Shown: piece after piece, positions 24,829 to 35,181 of the stretch | Layout: each line of letters starts with the position of its first letter | Numbering within the stretch: position 1 is the first letter of the stretch | From: Arthrobacter russicus | Lineage (GTDB): Bacteria; Actinomycetota; Actinomycetes; Actinomycetales; Micrococcaceae | DNA length: 64,000 bases | Assembly: GCF_031454135.1 (NCBI RefSeq) | Contig: NZ_JAVDQF010000001.1 | Location: 1,488,001 to 1,552,000 of the forward strand | Reading direction: 5' to 3' | Translations under genes and position numbers: made by a program | The notes under the pieces: generated by a model | What the model was told of the DNA's origin: nothing | The model's database searches: none | What the model saw: the letters and a program-made list of their open reading frames with translations, nothing else

Positions 24829-27282
24829 ATCGTTCCGGTTGCGCAGCGCCAACAGGGCTGCCGCACCGACGGCGATCGCCCCTGCACCGGCTCCCAGGAG
24901 AGTTCCGGCGGACTCCGGGAATCCGGTGTTGGCGAGCGGTTCGGTATTGCCCGTGCCGATTCCGCCAACACCCGACTGGCCCCCGGATCCCGGAACGCCG
25001 CTTCCGCCGTCCCCCGCACCGGGCTGCGGCGTGGCGACCGGAGGCGTCACCGGCGGGGTCACCGGGGGCGTGACCGGCGTCGTCGGCTCGACCGGCGGTA
25101 CGGCATAACGGCCCGCCGGGGTGAAGGGGCTGGTGATGCTCGCGGCCCCGGTTTCGATGTGCCCGGTGAGCCAATAATCGTCGCTCCCAGCGGATACCCG
25201 GATGTCGTACCAGCCGTGCATCGGCCGGGTGTCGACAACCCGGCTGATGCTGGTTCCGGCAGGCACGGTGACGGATTCCGCCGGGGCAGCTGCAGCTGTC
25301 GCGTCGGAATCCGTGGTTGCCGTGGAAGCTGCGGCCTGGGGCCCAGTTCCAGTTTCAGTTCCAGCTCCAGTTCCGCCGAGGAGCGTCCCGTTGCTCGCGT
25401 CGCGCAGCACCAGCTCGATCGGCGCGGAGCCGAGATTGCGCACTGTGAGGCTGAGCGTGCGGCTGCCCGGATCGATCGTCGAGGCCACGGAAAGGTCCTT
25501 GCGGGAACTGGTGAAATCGCGCCGGAACCGATTGGGCCCGAGCACCACCAGCCGGGCCGAATCCCCGGCGACCGACAGATCCTGCGCGGCAGAGACGTCG
25601 ATGTGCTTCGGCGCTGTCGCTCCCGGGGTGAAATCGTAAACGCTCAGGTGCGCGGCCCGGCTGCCGGTGTTCGCCAGGCTGAGCACCCCGCCGGTCGCCG
25701 TCCAGGAGAAATTGGCATTCGGCTGATACGGGACGGCCCGGGCCGGGCGCACACCCGGTTCTTGATCCGGGATCCGTTGCGATGCCGGAGCCTGCGCGCC
25801 CCAGCGTCCGGTGAACTTCGGCACCGGTCCTGGCTGGCTGAGCGCCGGCAGCGCCGGAACCGGGGCGCTCTCGAAGTTGAAGGCACTGGTCAGATCGCCG
25901 ACGGCCGTGCGCCGCCAGGCGGAAATCTCGGCCGATTTCACTCCGGTCCATTGCTCCAGGAACCGGATCACCGAACTGTGGTCGAAGATTTCCGAGCTCA
26001 CCCAACCGCCAACCGTCCAGGGCGAAATCAAGGTCATCGGCACGCGGAACCCCAGCCCCAGAGCCGCACCCTGGTAGTACTCGTCAGTTTCCCCCGCCGG
26101 CGGCATCGGTCGCGGCACATGGTCGAAATAGCCGTCGAATTCATCGAAGTTGATCATGAAGACGGTCTTCTGCCAGACCTCCGGATGGTCGCCGAGCACT
26201 TCCAGGATCCGGTAGGTCAGATTCGAACTCTGGATCGGCGATGAGGTCGAGGGGTGCTCGCAATCGGCCGCGCTGGCCACCAGATAAGTCACCTTCGGCA
26301 ACGTTCCACCAGCGACCGCGCTGCGGAACTGCTCCGCCAACGAGCCCTCCGGGCCGCGGCGCAAGGCTCGGTCGAAGTCCGCCCGGTCGACGGCGCTGAG
26401 CCTGCCGACCGAGGTTTCCAACTCGGCCAACAGCGCCTCGCGCGGGCTGCCGGAAAGCGCCAGGACCCTGTCGTAGAACTCCCCCATGTTCCGGTAACCG
26501 CCGGAGACCCGGGAGAGCACCTGCTTTTCCACCTTTTTGAAGTGCACGAAGTACTCGATGTTGTTGTCGGTGAAGTTGTCCCATTCCTGCATCACGGTCC
26601 AGCTGACGCCAGCGTCGGTGAGCCGCTCGGCGTAGGTCGGCCATTCGTAACCGGGATGCGTGGGCGAGTAGGCGTCGTTCTTCACCGCGCGTTTGCTGGT
26701 ACCGGGCTCGAAGCCGGTATATCCGGAGACCAAGTAGTTCCGATTGGTGCTGGTCCCCGCCGGGACCGAGCAGAAGTAGCCGTCGCAGACGGTGAATTTC
26801 TCCGCGAGTTCGTATTGGAAGGGGATGTCCTGCCGACTGTAGGCGGCCATGGTGCTTTTGCCTTTGGCTTTGATCCATTCGTCGTGCCAGCCGTTGCCCG
26901 ACGCTTGCACGCCGTCGCCCCAGCTGTGCGCCAAGGACGCCAAGTACTCGATGTTCCGGTTGTCCGAATTGACCGCGTCCCGGGCCAGGAAAGGCAACAA
27001 CCCGGCTTGGTTGAAGACCGTCCCACCGCCGCGTTTGGGCAATACGGTTTTGTCCGCGAAGCCCTGGACGCCGCGCAGCGAACCGAAGTAGTGGTCGAAG
27101 GAGCGGTTTTCCTGGGTCAGGATCACCACGTGCTCCACTCCGGACAGGCCGCCGGGGGCAGGCGGCGCAGCCATCGCCCGGGCGAACGACGGCGGCAGCA
27201 GCGAACCTGCCGCCACCGCCCCGCCGAGGCCGAGGAAATAACGCCGGGACAGATCGGAAACCTTTTTGGGTGCTTGAGCCAT
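24820..27282 (-). CDS. Phosphocholine-type phospholipase C, Tat-exported, sortase-anchored
   Basis: 820 residues. The Tat signal is SRRYFLGLGGAVAAG. The catalytic domain (about 45-470) has the phosphoesterase start VEHVVILTQENRSFDHYFGSL and later FMINFDEFDGYFDHV. Two DUF756-like beta domains follow. A Pro/Thr/Val linker leads to LANTG, a hydrophobic helix and RNRNDSA, a class-E sortase sorting signal. Relatives hydrolyse phosphatidylcholine or sphingomyelin, or dephosphorylate lipids, outside the cell. The C-terminal anchor suggests it stays on the cell wall rather than being released. It overlaps the long hairpin at its stop codon. Confidence 0.92.
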   Translation of the reverse strand: MAQAPKKVSDLSRRYFLGLGGAVAAGSLLPPSFARAMAAPPAPGGLSGVEHVVILTQENRSFDHYFGSLRGVQGFADKTVLPKRGGGTVFNQAGLLPFLARDAVNSDNRNIEYLASLAHSWGDGVQASGNGWHDEWIKAKGKSTMAAYSRQDIPFQYELAEKFTVCDGYFCSVPAGTSTNRNYLVSGYTGFEPGTSKRAVKNDAYSPTHPGYEWPTYAERLTDAGVSWTVMQEWDNFTDNNIEYFVHFKKVEKQVLSRVSGGYRNMGEFYDRVLALSGSPREALLAELETSVGRLSAVDRADFDRALRRGPEGSLAEQFRSAVAGGTLPKVTYLVASAADCEHPSTSSPIQSSNLTYRILEVLGDHPEVWQKTVFMINFDEFDGYFDHVPRPMPPAGETDEYYQGAALGLGFRVPMTLISPWTVGGWVSSEIFDHSSVIRFLEQWTGVKSAEISAWRRTAVGDLTSAFNFESAPVPALPALSQPGPVPKFTGRWGAQAPASQRIPDQEPGVRPARAVPYQPNANFSWTATGGVLSLANTGSRAAHLSVYDFTPGATAPKHIDVSAAQDLSVAGDSARLVVLGPNRFRRDFTSSRKDLSVASTIDPGSRTLSLTVRNLGSAPIELVLRDASNGTLLGGTGAGTETGTGPQAAASTATTDSDATAAAAPAESVTVPAGTSISRVVDTRPMHGWYDIRVSAGSDDYWLTGHIETGAASITSPFTPAGRYAVPPVEPTTPVTPPVTPPVTPPVATPQPGAGDGGSGVPGSGGQSGVGGIGTGNTEPLANTGFPESAGTLLGAGAGAIAVGAAALLALRNRNDSA

Positions 27283-27433
27283 GCCATGAATTGTATGTAC
27301 CAGTTTGGCGCACCGCTCGGATACCAGATGGCCGGCGGGTGAACGGCGCGGAAAGTCTCACCCCGCCCCTCGCGCAACCGCTCCGCCCCCGGCCCTGCCC
27401 GGCGACAACCTCACAACAACCCAGTCGCAGAGC

Positions 27434-29128
27434 TCAGGGTTGCGCCGGAAGCACGTATCGGCCAGACCGATCGGTGGCCAGAGCCAAGGAAGAAATGTAC
27501 TGCGGTGAACCATCCGGGGCCGGCTCGGCGGAAAGCAGCATATCCGGACGTTCGAATTCGAGACCGCTGACATGACAACGCAGCCGCTCCGCGGAGGGGT
27601 TGCCGTCAGCATCCAGCATCGGCAGATCGATTCCATCGTCGCGCCGCCGCAAGTAGTACTTGCCCCGGGTCAACAGCGCCATCAGCGGAGTGGCCACCAG
27701 CGCTATGCCCACCGCGAAGATCGGCGAATAGGGCTGAACTCCGGATCCGAAGGCCCCGAAGAACATCGCGATCGAAGCCCCTGCGGAAAGCAGCACCGAC
27801 AGCACCCCCACCGGATTGACCGCATAAAGCATGCCGCGGCGAAACTCCGGGTGCTTCGGCGAAAGCCCCAACAGGTGCTTGTTCACCACGATGTCCGTGG
27901 CCACCGTGACGATCCAGGCCATCGCGCAGTTGGCATAGAACCCGAGGATCAGGTTCAGCACTTCGAACATGTTGAATTCCATCAAGGCGAGCGCAATGGC
28001 GAGATTGAACAACACGAAAACCAGCCGGCCCGGATAACGCTTGGTCACCCTGGTGAAGGAGTTCGTCCAAGCCAAGGAGCCGGAATAGGCGTTGGTCACG
28101 TTGATCTTGATCTGCGAAATCACCACCAGTACCACCGCCAACAACATCGCCAGCCAGGCCGGCATCATTTCCCGGTACACGCCGAGGAACTGTTGGACCG
28201 GCTCGGTCGCAGTGCTCGGGGCGGCACCCAGGGAAGCGATCAGATACACCCCGAGGAACAGCCCGATGATCTGTTTCAGCGCCCCGAACACCACCCAACC
28301 GGGCCCGGCGATCACGACGGCGGCCCACCAGGAACGCCGATTCGCATCGGTTCTGGGCGGCATGAAACGCAAATAGTCGATCTGCTCGGCGATTTGCGCG
28401 ATCAAGGACAGGCAGACGCCGGCGGCAAGCATCGCGGAGGCCAGGCTGAGCTCGGAGCCGGAACCGTCCGCTCCGGCGTAATCGAAGAAGTTCTGCACCG
28501 TCTGCGGCTGGCTGATCACCAGGTATGCCAGGGGAACCACCATCAGCACAAGCCAGAACGGAGTGGTCCACGCCTGCATCTTGCTCAGCGCGCGCATGCC
28601 GAAAATCACCAGCGGGATCACGACGACCGTGGTGATCAAGTAGCCGAGCCAACGTGGAATGCCCAGGCCCACCTCCAGGCCTTGGGCCATGATGGCACCC
28701 TCGGTGGCGAAGAAGATGAAGGTGAAGCTCGCGAAAATGAGATTGGTCAGGATCGAACCGTAGTAGCCGAAGCCGGAGCCCCGGGTGATCAGATCCAGGT
28801 CGATGTTGAACCGGGCCGCGTAATAGGCCAAGGGGAAGCCGGTCACGAAAATCACCACGGCGGCAATCACGATGCCCAACAACGCGCTGGGAGTCCCATA
28901 GCCGACTCCGATGCTGGCACCGATCGAGAAGTCAGCGAGATACGCGATGCCGCCCAAGGCGCTGGTGGCCACCACTCCGGCGCTCCAACGCCGAAAAGAC
29001 CGTGGCGCGAACCGCAAAGTGTAGTCCTCCAGCGACTCCCTGGCCGCCGCCTCGGCGTCGCTCTCCCCGGGCGGCACCCGGTTCGGTTCGGCTCCGGCAC
29101 TCGGTTCTCGCTCGACGTCGACCGTCAT
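27434..29128 (-). CDS. NCS1-family purine/cytosine/allantoin-type permease
   Basis: 564 residues from ATG 29128, which has AAAGG at good spacing; the ATG 6 bases upstream touches the ribosome site. About twelve membrane helices. The NCS1 start region [30 protein letters not shown] and the Na/substrate motif region with [12 protein letters not shown] are clear. A long cytosolic tail of about 75 residues (from [17 protein letters not shown]) is larger than usual. It is divergent from ureA, so uptake of a urea-yielding nitrogen source such as allantoin or a purine is plausible but not proven. Confidence 0.85.
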   Translation of the reverse strand: MTVDVEREPSAGAEPNRVPPGESDAEAAARESLEDYTLRFAPRSFRRWSAGVVATSALGGIAYLADFSIGASIGVGYGTPSALLGIVIAAVVIFVTGFPLAYYAARFNIDLDLITRGSGFGYYGSILTNLIFASFTFIFFATEGAIMAQGLEVGLGIPRWLGYLITTVVVIPLVIFGMRALSKMQAWTTPFWLVLMVVPLAYLVISQPQTVQNFFDYAGADGSGSELSLASAMLAAGVCLSLIAQIAEQIDYLRFMPPRTDANRRSWWAAVVIAGPGWVVFGALKQIIGLFLGVYLIASLGAAPSTATEPVQQFLGVYREMMPAWLAMLLAVVLVVISQIKINVTNAYSGSLAWTNSFTRVTKRYPGRLVFVLFNLAIALALMEFNMFEVLNLILGFYANCAMAWIVTVATDIVVNKHLLGLSPKHPEFRRGMLYAVNPVGVLSVLLSAGASIAMFFGAFGSGVQPYSPIFAVGIALVATPLMALLTRGKYYLRRRDDGIDLPMLDADGNPSAERLRCHVSGLEFERPDMLLSAEPAPDGSPQYISSLALATDRSGRYVLPAQP

Positions 29129-29252
29129 CGGCATCCTTTCGTCTCCGGCTTCCCCCGGCCCGGCACCTCCGCGCAGAGCGGGGATTCGTCCATTGTTTCC
29201 GGCTCAGGTTTCATTCGAGTCTCAGAAGTACGACGTCCTTGTTTCGGCCCGA

Positions 29253-29287
29253 TTCATCTGCCGGAAACAGTTCATCTGTCTGAAACA
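29253..29287 (+). repeat. 18-bp tandem direct repeat upstream of ureA
   Basis: TTCATCTGCCGGAAACA (29253-29269) and TTCATCTGTCTGAAACA (29271-29287) repeat with an 18-bp period, ending 22 bp before the ureA ATG. The conserved parts are TTCATCTG and GAAACA. It could be a nitrogen-regulator site for ureA and the divergent permease; no known consensus was matched convincingly. Confidence 0.45.
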
Positions 29288-29309
29288 CTTCGGTGCCACA
29301 CTGAAGGGC

Positions 29310-29612
29310 ATGCTGTTGACCCCTTCGGACCAGGACAAGTTGCTGCTGCAGGTCGCCGGGATCGTCGCCCGGGACCGGCGGCAACGCGGATTGCTGCTCA
29401 ACTACCCGGAGTCGGTGGCTCTGCTTTCCTGTTGGATCATCGAACGAGCCCGCGAAGGGGCGCTGGTCGCGGACCTGATGCGCGACGGCCGAACCGTACT
29501 GAGCCGGGCCGAGGTGATGGCGGGCGTGCCGGAGATGATCCCGGACTTGCAGATGGAAGCAACTTTCCCGGACGGCCGGAAACTCGTGACCTTGACCGAG
29601 CCGATCATATGA
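29310..29612 (+). CDS. ureA: Urease gamma subunit
   Basis: 100 residues from ATG 29310, behind GAAGGG; upstream in-frame codons are not conserved. [38 protein letters not shown] and [18 protein letters not shown] are diagnostic of UreA. With UreB and UreC it forms the nickel enzyme that hydrolyses urea to ammonia and carbamate in the cytosol. It overlaps ureB by ATGA. Confidence 0.96.
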   Translation: MLLTPSDQDKLLLQVAGIVARDRRQRGLLLNYPESVALLSCWIIERAREGALVADLMRDGRTVLSRAEVMAGVPEMIPDLQMEATFPDGRKLVTLTEPII

Positions 29613-29953
29613 GCGAGACCCCAGTCGAGGCGCGGACTGTCCCTGGCAACATGGTTCCCGGGGAGATCCGGGCCGCTGCAGGCCGCATCGAACTCAATGC
29701 CGGCCGGGAGAAGCGCATCATGACGGTGCAGAACACCGGTGACCGGCCGGTTCAGATCGGCTCGCACTTCCACTTCGCCCAGGTCAATTCCGCACTCGAA
29801 TTCGACCGCAGCTCGGCACAGGGTTTCCGTTTGGATGTCCCCGCAGGCACGGCGGTCCGCTTCGAACCCGGAGCATCCCGGCACGTCACGCTGGTTGCCC
29901 TGGCCGGGGCCCGTGTGGTTCCCGGTCTGCAGATCGCTCCGGAAGCGGGCTGA
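29609..29953 (+). CDS. ureB: Urease beta subunit
   Basis: 114 residues starting in the ATGA overlap with ureA. The core motifs are [56 protein letters not shown] and [12 protein letters not shown]. This is a separate small beta subunit, as in most free-living bacteria, not fused to UreA. It lies 3 bp before ureC. Confidence 0.96.
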   Translation: MSETPVEARTVPGNMVPGEIRAAAGRIELNAGREKRIMTVQNTGDRPVQIGSHFHFAQVNSALEFDRSSAQGFRLDVPAGTAVRFEPGASRHVTLVALAGARVVPGLQIAPEAG

Positions 29954-29956
29954 GCG

Positions 29957-31678
29957 ATGGCTTCGATCAGTCGGAATGACTACGCACACCTTTTCGGCCC
30001 CACCGTGGGCGACCATATCCGGTTGGCGGATACCGATCTGTGGATCTCGCCGGAACAAGACTTCACCATCGGCGGGGATGAATCGGTTTTCGGAGGTGGA
30101 AAGAACATCCGCGAATCGATGGCGCAGTCCACCCGGGCTTCCACCGCGCGCAACGGCTCAGCCGGCGCCCCCGATCTGGTGATCACGAACGTCGTCGTCC
30201 TGGAGCACTGGGGCATTGTCCGGGCCGACGTCGGCATCAAAGGCGGCCGGATCGTCGGCCTCGGCAAATCCGGCAACCCGGACATCATGGACGGAGTGCA
30301 TCCTGCGTTGGTGATCGGAGCCGGCACCGAGATCATCTCCGGAGAACGAAAAATTCTGACCGCGGGCGGCATCGATACCCACGTCCACCTGCTCGGCACC
30401 GAGGCTTTGCGCGAAGCCCTGGCGTCCGGCATCACCACGGTGGGCGGCGGCGGTACCGGCCCGGCGGAAGGCTCCAAAGCCACCACGGTCACGCCTGGGC
30501 CATGGCATCTGGAGACCATGCATCGGGCTTTGGACGCGGTGCCGATGAACTTCCTGATCTATGGCAAGGGCAATACCGTCAGTGCCGAAGCGCTCGCCGA
30601 ACAAGCACTCTCCGGTGCCGCCGGGCTCAAGGTGCACGAGGATTGGGGTTCCACCCCGGCCGCCTTGGACGCGGCTTTGCGGGCCGCTGAAACCTGGGAT
30701 CTGCAGGTGGCCCTGCATGCCGATTCGCTCAATGAGGCCGGATTCGTGCAGCACACCTTGGCGGCGATCGCCGGACGCGGCATCCATATTTTCCACTCCG
30801 AGGGCGCCGGCGGCGGGCATGCACCGGACATCATCTCGGTGGCCAGTTCGCCGAACGTGCTGCCCGCCTCCACCAATCCGACCTTGCCGTTCACGGTGAA
30901 CACGGTGGCGGAACACCTGGACATGCTGATGGTCTGCCACCATCTGAACCCCCGGATCCCCGAAGATTTGGCTTTCGCCGAGTCCCGGATCCGGGGCACC
31001 ACGATGATGGCCGAAGACGTGCTGCACGATCTGGGCGCACTGTCCATCACTTCTTCCGATGCACAGGCAATGGGTCGGATCGGCGAGACCATCACCCGGA
31101 CCTGGCAGGTGGCGCACGTGATGAAAAACCACCTGGGCGGCAACAGCAGCCAACCGGCGGACAACGAACGGGCCAAACGCTATGTGGCCAAGTACACCAT
31201 CTGCCCCGCGGTCGCGCACGGCATCGATGCCGAGGTCGGCTCGATCGAGGTCGGGAAAATCGCCGATCTGGTGCTCTGGGATCCGGCGTTCTTCGCGATC
31301 CGGCCATCCCTGGTGATCAAGGGCGGGGCAATCGTCGCCGGGCAGATGGGCGATCCGAATGCTTCACTGCCGACGCCGCAACCGGTATGGATGCGCGAGG
31401 CCTTGGCCGGCTCGGCGTCGTCGGCGCCGACGTTGAGCACGAACTTCGTCTCGCAAGCCGCTTTGGATGACGGGCTGGCCGATCGATTGGGGCTGCGCCG
31501 TCGGCTCACCGCGCTCCGCTCGACCCGGGGAATCGGCAAGCAGGACCTGCCGAACAACTCTGCGATGCCGGAGATCTCAGTGGACTCGGAGACTTTCCTG
31601 GTCACCGTGGATGGCACCCTGATCGTGCCCGAACCGGCGACTGAACTGCCGCTGACCCAGCGCTATGCGCTGTTCTGA
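29957..31678 (+). CDS. ureC: Urease alpha subunit
   Basis: 573 residues, full length. Nickel and catalytic parts are recognisable: DTHVHLLG (metal histidines), [12 protein letters not shown] with the carbamylated lysine, [26 protein letters not shown], and the active-site flap [13 protein letters not shown] with Cys and His. The segment after the HVH pair reads [11 protein letters not shown] where most ureases have F-I-C-P-Q-Q, a divergent feature. The [19 protein letters not shown] loop is also somewhat variant. No truncation. Confidence 0.96.
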   Translation: MASISRNDYAHLFGPTVGDHIRLADTDLWISPEQDFTIGGDESVFGGGKNIRESMAQSTRASTARNGSAGAPDLVITNVVVLEHWGIVRADVGIKGGRIVGLGKSGNPDIMDGVHPALVIGAGTEIISGERKILTAGGIDTHVHLLGTEALREALASGITTVGGGGTGPAEGSKATTVTPGPWHLETMHRALDAVPMNFLIYGKGNTVSAEALAEQALSGAAGLKVHEDWGSTPAALDAALRAAETWDLQVALHADSLNEAGFVQHTLAAIAGRGIHIFHSEGAGGGHAPDIISVASSPNVLPASTNPTLPFTVNTVAEHLDMLMVCHHLNPRIPEDLAFAESRIRGTTMMAEDVLHDLGALSITSSDAQAMGRIGETITRTWQVAHVMKNHLGGNSSQPADNERAKRYVAKYTICPAVAHGIDAEVGSIEVGKIADLVLWDPAFFAIRPSLVIKGGAIVAGQMGDPNASLPTPQPVWMREALAGSASSAPTLSTNFVSQAALDDGLADRLGLRRRLTALRSTRGIGKQDLPNNSAMPEISVDSETFLVTVDGTLIVPEPATELPLTQRYALF

Positions 31679-31690
31679 GCGGAGTCCGGG

Positions 31691-32374
31691 ATGAAGGCTT
31701 CTTTGGCCGGGCTGCTGTTGGCCGATGCACGGCTGCCTACCGGGGCCCACGCGCATTCATCCGGTTTGGAGGCTGCGTTGCTCGGCGGGCTGCCGGCCGG
31801 CCAGGTGCCGGGATACTTGCAGTCCAGATTACGCACGACGGCGGCACTGGACGCTTCCGCCGCGGTACTGGCGCACCGGATCGCCAACGAGGCCGCCCAA
31901 GTCGACAAAGTTTCGAGGTTCGTGGAACTGGAAGCCGCGCTGACGGCCCGGACCCCGGCTCCAGCGATGCGGCAGGCCAGCCGGCAACTCGGTCGCGGGC
32001 TGCTGCGGCTTGGCCGCAGCTTGTACCCCGCGACGGAGCCACTGGGCATGCTCGCAACTTGTTTGCCCGCACCGAGCCGGCCCATCGCTTTGGGCGTGTT
32101 GGCTGCCGTCCTCGGTTCCGACGCCTCCGGCGCGGCTCTGGCCTGCTGTTACGACGAAGCGCAGTCCGTCGCGGCAGCAGCGCTCAAATTGCTGCCGATG
32201 GACCCGGCAGTGGCTACGAAGTGGGTCCTGGACTCCGCGGAACTGATCGACGCCGTGGTCTGCCAGGCCCTCGATACGGATTCGATCCGGGATTTGCCAG
32301 CGGCGAGTGCGCCCTGGATGGAGCAGTGGTCGCAAGACCACGGCACAAGAACAAGGAGGCTGTTCATTGCTTGA
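31691..32374 (+). CDS. ureF: Urease accessory protein UreF
   Basis: 227 residues. [23 protein letters not shown] is the typical UreF N-terminus (S/A-FPSGAFAHSxGLE), followed by an all-helical body. UreF bridges UreD-bound urease to UreG and controls its GTPase during nickel insertion. It starts 12 bp after ureC. No ureE lies between ureC and ureF, where many clusters carry it. The end overlaps ureG by 8 bp. Confidence 0.9.
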   Translation: MKASLAGLLLADARLPTGAHAHSSGLEAALLGGLPAGQVPGYLQSRLRTTAALDASAAVLAHRIANEAAQVDKVSRFVELEAALTARTPAPAMRQASRQLGRGLLRLGRSLYPATEPLGMLATCLPAPSRPIALGVLAAVLGSDASGAALACCYDEAQSVAAAALKLLPMDPAVATKWVLDSAELIDAVVCQALDTDSIRDLPAASAPWMEQWSQDHGTRTRRLFIA

Positions 32375-33104
32375 AGAACCTGGAGTCCGTGCTTTCCGGC
32401 TGGGCGTTGCCGGCCCGGTCGGTACCGGAAAAAGTTCGCTGATCGCGACGATCTGCCGAGCGCTGGCCGATGAATTGCGGATCGGCGTGGTCACCAACGA
32501 CATCTACACCGATGAGGACGCCCGGTTCCTGCGCGCGGAGGGGGTGCTGCCCGCAGAGCGGATCCGCTCGGTGGAAACCGGGGCCTGCCCGCATACCGCG
32601 ATCCGGGACGATGTCACCGCGAACCTGCTCGCGGTCGAAGACCTGGAGCAAGACTGCGCGCCGTTGGACCTGGTCCTGGTGGAGAGCGGCGGTGACAATC
32701 TCACCGCGACCTTCTCCCCCGCCCTGGTGGATGCGCAATTGTTCGTGCTCGACGTGGCCGGCGGCGGCGACGTGGCCCGCAAGGGCGGACCGGGCATCGC
32801 ACGCGCCGATCTGCTCGTGGTCAACAAAATCGACTTGGCACCGCACGTCGAAGTGGACGTGGCCGGGATGGTCGCCGACGCCTCCGGAGCCCGGGACGGC
32901 GCTCCGGTGCTGGCGCTGTCCAAAAACCTGCCGGAAACCGTCGTCGAGCTCAAAGCCTGGGTCCATTGGCTCCTGGCCCGCTACCGTTCCGGAGAGCACG
33001 ATCCGCTGGACCCCGGGCCGATGGCACCGCACTTCCATGCCGACGAAGGAGGCATGGAAGTGGTTCACAGTCATGCCGACGACGGTACTGTTCATTCGCA
33101 TTGA
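32367..33104 (+). CDS. ureG: Urease accessory GTPase UreG
   Basis: 245 residues from TTG 32367, 7 bases after AAGGAGG. P-loop [35 protein letters not shown] with the metal-binding Cys-Pro-His, [11 protein letters not shown] and the NKID base motif VVNKIDLA are all present. The C-terminus is extended with repeated histidines ([19 protein letters not shown], then TVHSH), likely nickel-binding. In many actinobacterial UreGs the His-rich stretch is N-terminal. With ureE missing, this tail may take over nickel delivery. Confidence 0.95.
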   Translation: MLEEPGVRAFRLGVAGPVGTGKSSLIATICRALADELRIGVVTNDIYTDEDARFLRAEGVLPAERIRSVETGACPHTAIRDDVTANLLAVEDLEQDCAPLDLVLVESGGDNLTATFSPALVDAQLFVLDVAGGGDVARKGGPGIARADLLVVNKIDLAPHVEVDVAGMVADASGARDGAPVLALSKNLPETVVELKAWVHWLLARYRSGEHDPLDPGPMAPHFHADEGGMEVVHSHADDGTVHSH

Positions 33105-33870
33105 GACCGCGCCCGCCGAGCAGATCGGAGTTGGATCCCGACCCACCCGGATCCGAGCGGAATTGCGCAACGGTGTGCCAACCCTGACGCTGCTGGACCG
33201 CGGAGAGTTTTTGGCGGCGCGGCCGGTCCACTCCACCGGGGCCGCGCTCCGGGTGGCTTTGATCGGTGTCAGGATGATGCTGTTGGGCGGCGATGCCGTG
33301 CGGTTGGAGGTGACGCTCGGCCCGGGGATTTCCTTGGAACTCGTGGAACCGGCTGGGCTGGTCGCCTATGACGCGGACGGCGAAGGGAGTTCCTGGACTT
33401 TGTCGGCATGCCTCGGCCCGGGCTCCGCTTTGGTTTACCACGGGGCCCCCTTTGTGGTTTCGGCAGGTGCAAATGTGGACCGGAGAACGGAGATCGAACT
33501 GGCTCCGGCTGCCCGGTTGTTGTTGCGGGAAACGCTTGTCGCGGGTCGGGCTGAGGACGCCGGCGGCGGGCTGCGGATGCGGAACCGCGTCTGGGATGCC
33601 ACTGGCGAGTTCCTCGTGGAGGATCTGCATATCCGGGCGGACCCCTTTGGCCAGGCAATCTCGGAAGCCGCGGTGCTGGGCTCGAGCAAAGTCATCGACA
33701 GCGTTCTCGCCGCCGGTTTCCGACCCGGAGTTTCGGCACCTCCGCAGCGCGGCATTTTCATTTTGGAGCGTGAAGGCTGTCTGTTCCGCAGTCTGGCCGA
33801 CGGCGCCGCCGAGGCCGCCGTCGTGGTCGAGCCGGTTTTCGAGCAGTGGCGAGAACAACTGCTGGGCTGA
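33073..33870 (+). CDS. ureD: Urease accessory protein UreD
   Basis: 265 residues if ATG 33073 is used, overlapping ureG by 32 bp; a start a few codons later is possible. UreD traits: [21 protein letters not shown] start, [54 protein letters not shown] and [12 protein letters not shown]. It is the scaffold that holds apo-urease for nickel loading. It is the last gene of the ureABCFGD operon and converges on the nickel permease. Confidence 0.88.
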   Translation: MPTTVLFIRIETAPAEQIGVGSRPTRIRAELRNGVPTLTLLDRGEFLAARPVHSTGAALRVALIGVRMMLLGGDAVRLEVTLGPGISLELVEPAGLVAYDADGEGSSWTLSACLGPGSALVYHGAPFVVSAGANVDRRTEIELAPAARLLLRETLVAGRAEDAGGGLRMRNRVWDATGEFLVEDLHIRADPFGQAISEAAVLGSSKVIDSVLAAGFRPGVSAPPQRGIFILEREGCLFRSLADGAAEAAVVVEPVFEQWREQLLG

Positions 33871-33990
33871 AGTGGATTTCCGTTGCGAGCGCTACGCCGC
33901 GTCCACTGAATTCAAAACCGTCGTCAGTTCCGCATCCCCGGGAAGCTTTTGCTGCTCGGCAAGGGGTAAGGCTTCATAAGTGCAAGTCGA

Positions 33991-34009
33991 GACCGCCATC
34001 GGTGCGGTC
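33991..34009. terminator. Short hairpin between ureD and the nickel permease gene
   Basis: GACCGC-(7)-GCGGTC forms a 6-bp stem 120 bp after ureD and 14 bp before the convergent permease stop. It is a possible weak bidirectional terminator. Confidence 0.35.
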
Positions 34010-34022
34010 TGACGAAATCGGC

Positions 34023-35024
34023 TCAGGCGTAGGAGCTGCGGGGCGTCCTCCGGCTCATGACGAGGCTGGCAGCCCAGAGGGCCAGCATTAGGCCCACGAC
34101 GGCGAAGCCGAACCAGCTCAGATCCAATCCGGCCAGCAGCGCGAGCGGGCCGCTCTGGATCGCCAGCCAGTCGACCAGCACCGAGCTGAGCGCAACGCTG
34201 CCCACCAGGAAAGCCACCGCAATCGAGACGCTGATCAGCACGATGTTGTACGAAGCCCGGCGGCCGGGCCGATCAACCGTCCACTGATAAGCCCGCGACA
34301 TCGCGATGCTGTTCAACCCGTCGCAGCAGACCATGCCCGCGGTGAACAACAGCGGGAACACCATCGCGGCAAACCACGGCATCACGATCCCGGCGCCACC
34401 GGCCAGCAGCATCAGGGTGATCGAGGACGCGGTGTCGAAGCCCAGGCCGAAGAGCAGGCCGACGACGTACATCTTCCAGGGCCGATCGATGGTCCGGCCG
34501 AATTTCGCGATCAACCGGTACATCAGTCCGCCGGAAAAGCCCTCGTTCTGCTCACCGGCCCGCAGTCTGCGCAGCACTCCGATCAGGGCGACCAGGTTGA
34601 CCGCCGCGATCAGCAGCAGGAAGCTACCGGAGACCGCCGGACCCCAGACTCCGGTGAAGCCGGCGAGCGCGGAATCTTCGTCTCCGATCTGGCCGATCAG
34701 TCCGGAGACGCCGAAGCTGACCAGTCCGACAGCGGCCAAAACCACCGTGGAGTGGCCCAGCGCAAACCACAAACCGACCGCGGAGGCGTTTCTGCCTTCG
34801 CCGATGAGCTTGCGGGTGGCATTGTCGATCGCCGCAATATGGTCGGCGTCGAAAGCGTGCCGCATACCCAGGCCGAAAGCTGTGAGCGCAACACCTAAGC
34901 CCAGCGCCGTATCACCGGCCCGGTAGTTTCCCGGCAACACCACGGCGACGAACAATCCCCAGGACACCAGCAGCAAGGTCACTCCGGTGAGCAGGACGGT
35001 TGCCGTCGATCCAATTCCTCGCAT
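34023..35024 (-). CDS. NiCoT-family nickel/cobalt permease
   Basis: 333 residues, eight membrane helices, ATG behind GAAAGG. The family signature is RHAFDADHIAAIDNATRK in helix 2, followed by GLWFALGHSTVV and LGFDTASSITLM. It imports Ni2+ (or Co2+). Its convergent position after ureD strongly suggests nickel supply for the urease. An imperfect inverted repeat just upstream (35036-35073) may be a metal-regulator site. Confidence 0.92.
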   Translation of the reverse strand: MRGIGSTATVLLTGVTLLLVSWGLFVAVVLPGNYRAGDTALGLGVALTAFGLGMRHAFDADHIAAIDNATRKLIGEGRNASAVGLWFALGHSTVVLAAVGLVSFGVSGLIGQIGDEDSALAGFTGVWGPAVSGSFLLLIAAVNLVALIGVLRRLRAGEQNEGFSGGLMYRLIAKFGRTIDRPWKMYVVGLLFGLGFDTASSITLMLLAGGAGIVMPWFAAMVFPLLFTAGMVCCDGLNSIAMSRAYQWTVDRPGRRASYNIVLISVSIAVAFLVGSVALSSVLVDWLAIQSGPLALLAGLDLSWFGFAVVGLMLALWAASLVMSRRTPRSSYA

Positions 35025-35035
35025 GGCCGGCCTTT

Positions 35036-35073
35036 CGTTGCAGCATCGTCTTGAGCAGCAATGCTAGGCAACG
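35036..35073 (-). promoter_or_regulatory. Imperfect inverted repeat upstream of the nickel permease
   Basis: CGTTGCAGCA and TGCTAGGCAACG are complementary apart from two inserted bases, centred about 30 bp before the ATG. A TTGC...GCAA core is compatible with Fur-family Nur sites, but the spacing is unusual. Low confidence. Confidence 0.3.
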
Positions 35074-35114
35074 GATGTTTCCACCATGTGTCGATGACGC
35101 TCAAATACCCCCGT

Positions 35115-35171
35115 CGAGTGGGCAGGTCTGCAGGTCAAACCAGGGTTTTGACCTGCAGACCTGCCCACTCG
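35115..35171 (-). terminator. Perfect 25-bp inverted repeat after mgtA
   Basis: Arms 35115-35139 and 35147-35171 are exact complements with a 7-base loop. It begins 11 bp after the mgtA stop in the direction of transcription and separates the magnesium operon from the nickel permease gene, which is read in the same direction. Confidence 0.75.
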
Positions 35172-35181
35172 CTGGCTCGGC

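Noticed and set aside
27572-29953. Nearly 800-codon plus-strand frame spanning the NCS1 permease and ending as ureB
   Set aside because: Only the last 114 codons (ureB) are real. The rest is antisense to the permease and has no recognisable domain.
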